Below are positions 1-4,380 of a DNA stretch of 7,777 bases, piece after piece. The notes beneath the pieces were generated by a model. It was given only the letters and a program-made list of their open reading frames with translations. It was not told the origin of the DNA and ran no database searches. Origin of the DNA: DATKDU01 sp035512595 (lineage in GTDB: Bacteria > Planctomycetota > Planctomycetia > Pirellulales > Pirellulaceae); the NCBI GenBank assembly GCA_035512595.1, contig DATKDU010000438.1, forward strand, positions 1 through 7,777, in the 5' to 3' direction. Made by a program: the position numbers and the translations under genes. How positions within the stretch are numbered: the first letter of the stretch is position 1; each line of letters starts with the position of its first letter.

Positions 1-113
1 TCGCGCAGTTGCTTCTGAATCAGGTAGCCGTACTTCTTGCCGCCGACGAGCACCGACAGGATCATCAAGTCGAGACTGCCGCGGAGAAGCTCGCGCTGGA
101 ATTTATCGTTCAT
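1..113 (-). CDS. PadR-family transcriptional regulator, N-terminal fragment
   Basis: The gene starts at an ATG (complement of 111-113) and runs off the left edge, leaving 37 complete codons. The translation begins MNDKFQRELLRGSLDLMILS and continues into VLVGGKKYGYLIQKQLR. The pattern ELLRGSLDLMIL followed by GGKKYGYLI matches the first helix and winged-helix entry of PadR regulators (typically L-x-G-x-L-D-x-x-I-L, then G-x-x-YGY-x-I). Such proteins are small dimeric DNA-binding repressors that often control an adjacent transporter or membrane-protein gene, but the downstream neighbour is outside the window. A G-rich stretch (GGGGGTG) about ten bases upstream may serve as ribosome binding site. 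The strong promoter at 142-171 belongs to this gene. The family call is secure from the N-terminus. The ligand and targets cannot be inferred. Confidence 0.85.
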   Translation of the reverse strand, partial: MNDKFQRELLRGSLDLMILSVLVGGKKYGYLIQKQLR

Positions 114-141
114 GGATTCCGTTCACCCCCGTGATGCCCTA

Positions 142-171
142 TGTATAGCACGGCGATGTATAGGGTGTCAA
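142..171 (-). promoter_or_regulatory. Near-consensus sigma70-type promoter of the padR-like gene, with repeated operator-like element
   Basis: On the minus strand TTGACA (complement of 166-171) is followed after 18 bases by TATACA (complement of 142-147), about 29 bases before the ATG. The octamer ATGTATAG occurs twice on the plus strand, at 141-148 and 156-163, 15 bases apart. It covers the -10 box and the spacer, which is where a PadR protein would bind for autorepression. PadR operators commonly carry ATGT/ACAT-like half sites. The promoter is read directly from sequence and the operator role is inferred. Confidence 0.65.
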
Positions 172-185
172 TCTATCGGGGAGGA

Positions 186-265
186 AAATGACCAATGACC
201 AAGCCCCAATGACCAATGAGGGCGAATTCATGCATTGGTCATTGGGGCTTGGTCATTGGTCATTT
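186..265. repeat. Perfect 33-bp inverted repeat, CAATGACC-type, with 14-nt loop
   Basis: The arm at 186-218 is exactly complementary to 233-265, with a 14-base loop (219-232) containing GAATTC. Each arm is itself built from short direct repeats of the word CCAATGA, flanking a central AAGCCCC. There is no reading frame, no target-site duplication and no transposase. It lies between the padR-like promoter and the rpsI terminator, in a 211-base stretch without genes. It looks like a member of a dispersed REP-like or non-autonomous element family. I recall similar CATTGGTCATT repeats in planctomycete intergenic DNA but cannot check this here. Confidence 0.9.
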
Positions 266-270
266 GCGCA

Positions 271-300
271 AAAGAAAAGCCCGCCATCGCTGGCGGGCTT
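271..300 (-). terminator. Rho-independent terminator of rplM-rpsI
   Basis: Read on the minus strand, the 9-bp stem AAGCCCGCC/GGCGGGCTT (292-300 paired with 277-285) encloses a 6-base loop and is followed directly by TTCTTTT. It lies 25 bases downstream of the rpsI stop codon. Stem GC content, loop size and U-tract are all textbook. Confidence 0.92.
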
Positions 301-324
301 GAATGCCGGAAATCGACGTCCCGA

Positions 325-738
325 TTAGCGCTTCGAGAACTGCGTTCCCCGGCGTGCGCCGCGGAGACCGTAATGCTTGCGTTCCTTCATGCGCGAGTCG
401 CGGGTCAGGTAGCCGCCGCTGCGCATGGCAGTAAAGGTCTCGCCGTCGTGAGCGCACAGGGCGCGGGCGATCCCCATCTTCACCGCGCCCGCCTGGCCGT
501 GCGGGCCGCCGCCGGTGACGCGGACGGTGACGTCCACATCCTCGCGGTGGTTGGTCGTCTCCAGGGCGTCGAGCACGACCGCCTGGTGCTGCACGACGGG
601 GAAATAATGCGTCAGCTCGCGGTCGTTGATGGTGATCTTGCCGCTGCCGGCGGTGATGCGCACGCGGGCGATCGCGCTCTTGCGGCGGCCGGTCCCCAGG
701 CTGTGGCCGCTGATCGTGTCTTTTTTGGTGGCAACCAT
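325..738 (-). CDS. rpsI: 30S ribosomal protein S9 (uS9)
   Basis: This 137-residue protein is close to the usual 130 or so. It is part of the small ribosomal subunit head, where the C-terminal tail of uS9 reaches the P-site tRNA. Diagnostic stretches are GTGRRKSAIARVRI (residues 15-28), TGGGPHGQAGAVKMGIARAL (about 74-93) and the basic C-terminal tail ending in RGARRGTQFSKR, including the conserved terminal S-K-R. The gene follows rplM by 36 bases, the arrangement conserved across most bacteria, and ends 25 bases before an intrinsic terminator. The ATG has no visible Shine-Dalgarno sequence. The gap to rplM is almost wholly occupied by a tandem repeat lacking AGGAG, so initiation probably depends on rplM translation or a leader-independent route. 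The identification is certain. Confidence 0.98.
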   Translation of the reverse strand: MVATKKDTISGHSLGTGRRKSAIARVRITAGSGKITINDRELTHYFPVVQHQAVVLDALETTNHREDVDVTVRVTGGGPHGQAGAVKMGIARALCAHDGETFTAMRSGGYLTRDSRMKERKHYGLRGARRGTQFSKR

Positions 739-744
739 GGTTTC

Positions 745-776
745 AATGCGGAATGCGGAGTTCGGAATGCGGAGTT
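745..776. repeat. Tandem repeat CGGAATGCGGAGTT x2 in the rplM-rpsI gap
   Basis: The 14-base word occurs twice without interruption at 749-762 and 763-776. A further AATGCGG at 745-751 extends the pattern, so AATGCGG appears three times in all. The right-hand copy runs into the rplM stop codon (complement of 775-777). The repeat makes up 30 of the 36 bases between rplM and rpsI. Repeats of this GGAATGCGGA type recur in planctomycete intergenic DNA as far as I recall. Confidence 0.88.
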
Positions 777-1218
777 ACTTGAGGCCCAGTTCTTTCGGCT
801 CCGGCTGCTGGGCCTGGTGCGGGTGCTCGCTGCCGGTGTATATCTTCAGGCGGGCGAGCATCTTCGTCGCCAGCTTGTTCTTGGGGAGCATGCGGCGGAC
901 GGCATCGCGAAGGATGCGGTCGGGATGGCGGTCCAGCCGCCGATCGGCCGTTTCCAGCCGGCGGCGGGTATAGCCCGTGAACCAGTCGTATTCCTTCTGG
1001 GCCCACTTCTTGCCCGTAAAGTGCACCTTCTCGGCATTGATCACGATCACCACGTCGCCGGACAGGACGTGCGGCGTGTAGGCGGGGATGTGCTTTCCCA
1101 TCAGGATCATCGCGATGTCGCTGGCCAGGCGGCCCACGACCTTGTCGGAGGCATCGACCACCCACCATTTCTCGGTGGTTTCGCCCTTCTTCAGCAGCGT
1201 TGTCTTCGTCCCAGGCAC
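775..1218 (-). CDS. rplM: 50S ribosomal protein L13 (uL13)
   Basis: A large-subunit protein that binds 23S rRNA early in assembly. The N-terminal motif KWWVVDASDKVVGRLAS, then GDVVIVINAEKVHFTGKKW, the Y-T pattern in DWFTGYTRRR, the helix RILRDAVRRMLPKNKLATKM and the ending YTGSEHPHQAQQP are all uL13 hallmarks. I chose the GTG at 1216-1218 because GGGAG lies 8 bases upstream (complement of 1227-1231). It gives 147 residues starting (M)PGTKTTLLKKGE. An upstream in-frame GTG at 1231-1233 would add five residues (MGVRT) but has no ribosome binding site. The stop overlaps the tandem repeat, so the final residues (KELGLK) may have been shaped by it. The gene is cotranscribed with rpsI. The family is certain, the start less so. 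Confidence 0.97.
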   Translation of the reverse strand: MPGTKTTLLKKGETTEKWWVVDASDKVVGRLASDIAMILMGKHIPAYTPHVLSGDVVIVINAEKVHFTGKKWAQKEYDWFTGYTRRRLETADRRLDRHPDRILRDAVRRMLPKNKLATKMLARLKIYTGSEHPHQAQQPEPKELGLK

Positions 1219-1231
1219 GGTACGTACTCCC
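1219..1231 (-). promoter_or_regulatory. Ribosome binding site deciding the rplM start
   Basis: GGGAG (complement of 1227-1231) stands 8 bases before the GTG at 1216-1218, the best spaced Shine-Dalgarno-like sequence near the rplM start. The palindrome GTACGTAC at 1220-1227 fills the spacer. The longer start at 1231-1233 would place GGGAG inside the coding region. Confidence 0.5.
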
Positions 1232-1270
1232 ACAATCGGCCGCCAAAGCAGCCCTGGATAGAATCGCCCA

Positions 1271-1298
1271 ATTTAGCAGCGGCGGTGGCGGGGGACAA
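1271..1298 (-). promoter_or_regulatory. Possible rplM promoter
   Basis: On the minus strand TTGTCC (complement of 1293-1298) and CTAAAT (complement of 1271-1276) are separated by 16 bases, upstream of rplM. Both boxes are imperfect. The 1234-1332 gap is otherwise featureless and must hold the operon promoter if rplM is not read from the toxin-like gene above it. Confidence 0.25.
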
Positions 1299-1332
1299 GG
1301 GGCGAAAAAGCCTCCAGAACGCCGATGGTTCA

Positions 1333-1647
1333 CTACTTCCGCCCCGTAAACGAATCGTAGTCCGCGTGCGTGCCGACCCAGTACCAGATGTTGATGCCGT
1401 CCCGGACCACGTAAATCGCTCGATACTGCATGGTGATGGAGACCGAGAAGCTTCCCTCTTCGTGACTTCCTTTTTTCACGTCCTTTAGCTCGTGATGGCG
1501 CAGGGAGCGATGCGATGGATCTTGGTCAAAGAGAATGCACGCTTGCCGCGCGAGTTCGAGAATATGCGGCGGCAGCGCGGCCAACTGTTCGCGGAACTGC
1601 CGCGTGGTTCGATTGCGTGTCCTAAACGAATTTGGCAGTTTCGCCAT
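1333..1647 (-). CDS. RelE/ParE-superfamily toxin-like protein
   Basis: This 104-residue basic protein matches the small type II toxin fold. A helical N-terminal half (residues about 12-40) is followed by HHELKDVKKG (51-60), then the strands SFSVSITMQYRAIYVVRDG (66-84) and INIWYWVGTHADYDSF (85-100). The S-V-x-I-x-x-x-Y-R-A pattern and the closing W-V-G-T-H-A-D-Y-D are typical of RelE/HigB-like mRNA interferase relatives. R76, H94 and Y97 are the candidate active-site residues by analogy. If active, it would cut mRNA at the ribosome. The ATG has GGAG seven bases upstream (complement of 1655-1658). It overlaps the 3' end of the upstream gene by 26 bases, so the two are translationally coupled. 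The family call is good. Toxicity and target are inferred. A solitary degenerate toxin is also possible. Confidence 0.8.
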   Translation of the reverse strand: MAKLPNSFRTRNRTTRQFREQLAALPPHILELARQACILFDQDPSHRSLRHHELKDVKKGSHEEGSFSVSITMQYRAIYVVRDGINIWYWVGTHADYDSFTGRK

Positions 1648-2080
1648 GGAGGTGCTCCGTCACCGCCGCATCGCGTAGCGTCCGCATCTCGTCGGTCAGC
1701 TCGTCGGAATCAAGCGAGCGGACGATGGCCTCGACTTGTCGCTGGCAGTTGCGAAATTCTTCCAGGTTGCGCAACTGATCGCCCTGCTGGACCCGTTCTT
1801 CGATCCAGGTGCTCGCCAGCTGGCACGGCACGAGCCAGGCGCGGAACAGGCTCTCCAGCGCCTCGTCAGCCACTGGATCGTGCGTCGTCGTTCCTGCGTA
1901 CACACCCGAGCGAATCGTTTCGTCAGCGCGGACCAGCCACTGGAAGGCGTCAATTCCAAGCTGGAGATAGCCTTCGCAATCGGATTGATCGAGGCTCTGC
2001 TGGTGCTCGCGCAGAATCTCCGACTCGTCCGCGAAGTTGTGGACGTGCCGACGGGCGGAGCGAAGGACCAGGGCACTCAT
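1622..2080 (-). CDS. Hypothetical protein, candidate antitoxin partner of the RelE-like protein
   Basis: A 152-residue, acidic, apparently all-helical protein that I do not recognise as any classical antitoxin. It has no obvious helix-turn-helix, ribbon-helix-helix or PhD/YefM-like start. Visible blocks are an N-terminal helix rich in E and Q (residues 18-33), a central D-P-V-A-D-E-A-L-E-S-L-F-R-A-W-L-V-P-C (68-86) continuing to TWIEERVQQGDQL, LEEFRNCQRQVEAIV (106-120), and a C-terminal LRDAAVTEHLHGETAKFV (135-152). The tail DEAxxEHRxGET-like pattern reminds me of unannotated planctomycete proteins. It ends 26 bases inside the toxin-like gene, the layout expected of an antitoxin encoded first. 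No good Shine-Dalgarno precedes the ATG. An extended -10 promoter lies just upstream. The gene is real on grounds of context and codon pattern. Its function is inferred from position only. Confidence 0.7.
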   Translation of the reverse strand: MSALVLRSARRHVHNFADESEILREHQQSLDQSDCEGYLQLGIDAFQWLVRADETIRSGVYAGTTTHDPVADEALESLFRAWLVPCQLASTWIEERVQQGDQLRNLEEFRNCQRQVEAIVRSLDSDELTDEMRTLRDAAVTEHLHGETAKFV

Positions 2081-2128
2081 GATATCGGAGGCTATCCAAA
2101 TCCCGGTGGAATACCAGCCACTGATGTC

Positions 2129-2157
2129 ATTCTACCACACGGCAGGTTCGGCTGCCG
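2129..2157 (-). promoter_or_regulatory. Extended -10 promoter and dyad of the toxin-antitoxin-like operon
   Basis: The minus strand carries TGGTAGAAT (complement of 2129-2137), an extended -10 (TG-n-TAnAAT) about 48 bases before the ATG at 2080. No good -35 box is present 17 bases away. In its place a dyad symmetry occurs, CGGCAG at 2140-2145 and CTGCCG at 2152-2157 with a 6-base centre. Overlap of dyad and -35 is the usual position for an autoregulatory operator. The dyad could instead be a hairpin ending the methyltransferase transcript, but no U-tract follows. Confidence 0.45.
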
Positions 2158-2175
2158 AGCCGAGCCCGCGGGCCA

Positions 2176-2883
2176 CTACGCTGCCCGCTTGGCCCGCCAG
2201 TAGCCTCTGGAAAGATACTTGAGTATGCCCCGGCGGCGAGGCTCGTCAAAGTAGAGCTCGTTGGCGTCCCAGTTGAGCTGGGCGATGTCGCCGCGGAAGG
2301 AGTGCTCCCACTTCATCTGCGGGTGCTGCGGGAAGAAGCGGCTGATCAGCTCGATGTCCCCCCGGTCGAAGTACAGCCGCTCGTAGGGCACCGCGGCGGG
2401 GACTTTCGGGACCAGCACGCTGATGTTGTAGCCGTAGTGCTTGACGCGGGCCTGCGAGCAGTCGAAGCCGGCCATGATCAGGTTGTAAAGCAGGAGCCCC
2501 GCGTTCCACAGCGTGACGTGGCCGCCGACGATGTTGTGCTTCAGCGGCGGCACGGTCATCGCCAGAATGCCCCCCGGTTTAAGATCGCGAAAGACTTTTT
2601 TCAGAAACAGATTGACGTTGAGCTGGTGCTCCAAAACGTGCGACAGCCACAGGCAATCGAACTGCCGATCGAATTCGTGCTGGAGGTAATCGGCCACGAT
2701 GACGCCGTCAGCCATGCGGCCGATGTCGATGCCGGTGACCTCCTTTCCCGCCTCGCGAAAGAAGGGCCAGTGGCGGCCGGGCCCGCAACCGACGTCGAGG
2801 ACCGATTGAAACTGGTATGCCGCCAGCAGCTTTTCCAGCGCGTGCAGCGACTTGGGCGGGGCTTCGGTGGATCGCTGCGGCAT
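2176..2883 (-). CDS. Class I SAM-dependent methyltransferase
   Basis: A 235-residue cytoplasmic enzyme with the Rossmann-like methyltransferase fold. Motif I is SVLDVGCGPGRHW (residues 27-39), which binds S-adenosylmethionine. The acidic end of strand 2 is TGIDIG (D53), followed by DCLWLSHVLEHQ (76-87) and RDLKPGGILAMTVPP (99-113), all characteristic of the Methyltransf_11/23 type. The C-terminal half, from NIVGGHVTLWNAGLLLYNL onward and rich in aromatic residues, probably forms the substrate lid. The substrate cannot be read from sequence. Relatives often act on sugars or cell-surface glycans. The open frame extends 27 codons further upstream to 2964, but AGGAG seven bases before the ATG at 2881-2883 (complement of 2891-2895) fixes the shorter start, and the longer one would read into the KPEAQAKE repeat. 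No strong promoter is evident. Confidence 0.9.
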   Translation of the reverse strand: MPQRSTEAPPKSLHALEKLLAAYQFQSVLDVGCGPGRHWPFFREAGKEVTGIDIGRMADGVIVADYLQHEFDRQFDCLWLSHVLEHQLNVNLFLKKVFRDLKPGGILAMTVPPLKHNIVGGHVTLWNAGLLLYNLIMAGFDCSQARVKHYGYNISVLVPKVPAAVPYERLYFDRGDIELISRFFPQHPQMKWEHSFRGDIAQLNWDANELYFDEPRRRGILKYLSRGYWRAKRAA

Positions 2884-2895
2884 GACTTTACTCCT
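2884..2895 (-). promoter_or_regulatory. Ribosome binding site fixing the methyltransferase start
   Basis: AGGAG (complement of 2891-2895) sits seven bases before the ATG, an ideal spacing. It rules out the longer in-frame ATG at 2962-2964, whose upstream region is the inverted repeat. Confidence 0.8.
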
Positions 2896-2958
2896 GAAGG
2901 TTGGCGAAACGGTATCCGTCGCCGCCGCTGGCAACAAGAGCAAAGTGGTGCTAGCAAT

Positions 2959-3038
2959 CCACAAGCCTGAAGCGCAAGCGAAGGAAAGCCATCCATTCGC
3001 AAAACGGCCTTTCCTTCGCTTGCGCTTCAGGCTTGTGG
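2959..3038. repeat. Perfect 30-bp inverted repeat of the KPEAQAKE type
   Basis: The arm 2959-2988 is exactly complementary to 3009-3038 across a 20-base loop. Both arms, read inward, can be translated as HKPEAQAKE, a word I associate with planctomycete open frames. It lies in the 168-base gap between the propeller-like gene (stop at 3052) and the methyltransferase (start at 2883). The right arm begins 14 bases past the stop codon. As RNA it would form a very stable hairpin able to protect the upstream mRNA's 3' end. It lacks a trailing U-tract, so it is not a classical terminator. No target-site duplication or transposase is present. Confidence 0.9.
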
Positions 3039-3051
3039 CGGCAGTTCCCGT

Positions 3052-4380
3052 CTATGGCGCTGGCGGCGTGATCTCCAGAACCGTGTACGGCGACAGAATC
3101 AGCGCGTAGACCTTCCCGGCCTTTGTCTCGCAAACACCGAGCGTCACGTGCTTGGTCGTCGTCGTGCCGTCGGGCAGCTTGATGAACCCGTGGTGAAAAG
3201 GCAGGTCTTTGCCGCTGGCGTCCTTGAACTGCGTGAAGTCGGGATTGCTGACCGACACCGGCCCCAGATCAACCGGCGCTTTGTCCCCCGGATGATAGCG
3301 GACCAGGTGATGCAGATTGCTGATCCCCTCAATCGCGCCGTGCTCGGTGATCGAGCACCACACGTCCCCCTTCGGGCCGCAGCACATGGCCCGGCAGTCG
3401 GTCCCTTTGGCCGCACCGGGGATCAGCGTGCCGACCGTCCGCCCGGGGATCGTGTCTCCTTCGGCAGTCAGGTCGTAGGCGATCAAGTGGTTGGCGCTCA
3501 TCGGCACGCAGTACAGCGTCTTGCCGTCGGGCGAAATGTCCCAGTTGAGCGGATCGGGTTTGGCGAGGGCGACGCGCGACGCTTCGCTCGGCGGCTGGCC
3601 GTCAATCGTCTGGTTGAGCTTCTCCAGCTTGTCGGTGTTGGGATCGTAGCGGGCGATCTGGCCGCCGAGGATCGGGTGATAGGCCCTCCCTTTGTGATCG
3701 ATGACGATGAAGCCGTAGTAGTGCTGCGTGTCCATTAGCTCGCGGTACTTCTTCGTCTTCAGGTCGAGGATCAGGAAGACCGCGTTCTCGCCAGGTCCCG
3801 GTCGATGATCGGCACACGTCGAAATGTAGGCAATGCCGCGGGTCTCGTCGGGCATGATCGAGTTGATCCCCTGGTGCGGCACGGGGATGGGGAAGACTTC
3901 GGTGATGCCGGTGGCCGGGTCGTACGTCATGGGGTAGCCGCCCGGATAGTCTTCGCGCTTTTCCTTGTCGTTTGGATAACCCTGCTTCGTGCCGAAGTAG
4001 ATTTTGCCGGTGAGCTGGCCGACGTTGTTGCGGGTGTGGATCTTCGACTGAGCGCCGAAGCCCTTGAGGTCGGTGCCGATCGCCTTGTGGGCATCGACGA
4101 CGACCTTCATCCCTTGCTGGGGGTTGTTGGCATTGGCCGGATCGAACTCGACGAGCCAGGAATTCACCGCATTGGCGTGCGTGCCGATGTACAGCCGGCC
4201 GTTGTGGCCTTCGATGATCGCAAAATAGCCTTCGCCATCGGTCGCCGTTTCCTTGGGGATGCAGTAGGCCTTGGAGGGGAGCCATTTGCGGTTGGGGGCG
4301 TCTTGGGCGGTAGCTGGGGCAATTGCCACCAGCAGCGCGATCAGAGCCGCCATCGTTTGCGACGTGAATCGAAACATCAT
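3052..4380 (-). CDS. Exported propeller-like protein of unknown function
   Basis: A 442-residue protein with a clear Sec signal peptide: a short n-region with R4, the hydrophobic stretch MAALIALLVAIAP and cleavage near ATAQ-D (residues 25-26). The mature part has repeated strand-turn units ending in Y-DP or Y-DL patterns, such as GHNGRLYIGTHAN (58-70), WLVEFDPAN, GKIYFGTKQGY, PMTYDPATG, KGRAYHPILGGQIARYDPNT, DGKTLYCVP, LIAYDLTAEG and GDVWCSI. These suggest a six- or seven-bladed beta-propeller of the YVTN/SMP-30/Kelch-like kind, though no named family is secure. Several cysteines (DCRAMCCGPKGDVWC) could form disulfides or bind a metal. The ATG overlaps the stop of the upstream FG-GAP gene (ATGA, 4377-4380), with GGAG seven bases upstream (complement of 4388-4391). 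The two proteins are therefore made together and probably work outside the cytoplasm. A second ATG directly follows the first. Confidence 0.85.
   Translation of the reverse strand: MMFRFTSQTMAALIALLVAIAPATAQDAPNRKWLPSKAYCIPKETATDGEGYFAIIEGHNGRLYIGTHANAVNSWLVEFDPANANNPQQGMKVVVDAHKAIGTDLKGFGAQSKIHTRNNVGQLTGKIYFGTKQGYPNDKEKREDYPGGYPMTYDPATGITEVFPIPVPHQGINSIMPDETRGIAYISTCADHRPGPGENAVFLILDLKTKKYRELMDTQHYYGFIVIDHKGRAYHPILGGQIARYDPNTDKLEKLNQTIDGQPPSEASRVALAKPDPLNWDISPDGKTLYCVPMSANHLIAYDLTAEGDTIPGRTVGTLIPGAAKGTDCRAMCCGPKGDVWCSITEHGAIEGISNLHHLVRYHPGDKAPVDLGPVSVSNPDFTQFKDASGKDLPFHHGFIKLPDGTTTTKHVTLGVCETKAGKVYALILSPYTVLEITPPAP

Noticed and set aside
186..265. CRISPR array or insertion sequence
   Set aside because: There are only two inverted arms, no regular spacers, no cas gene, no transposase and no target-site duplication.
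235..1488. Long plus-strand open frame of 417 codons
   Set aside because: It is antisense to rpsI, rplM and the toxin-like gene, begins inside the inverted repeat, and its translation is low-complexity A/V/R/H typical of the opposite strand of GC-rich genes.
2884..2964. Longer N-terminus for the methyltransferase
   Set aside because: The ATG at 2962-2964 lies in the KPEAQAKE repeat and lacks a ribosome binding site; the ATG at 2881-2883 has AGGAG seven bases upstream.
2959..3038. Intrinsic terminator for the propeller operon
   Set aside because: No U-tract follows the stem on the minus strand, and the 20-base loop is too large for a standard terminator.
2852..3133. Small open frames on both strands containing KPEAQAKE
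   Set aside because: They exist only because the inverted repeat is open in both directions; no ribosome binding site or conserved protein outside the repeat.
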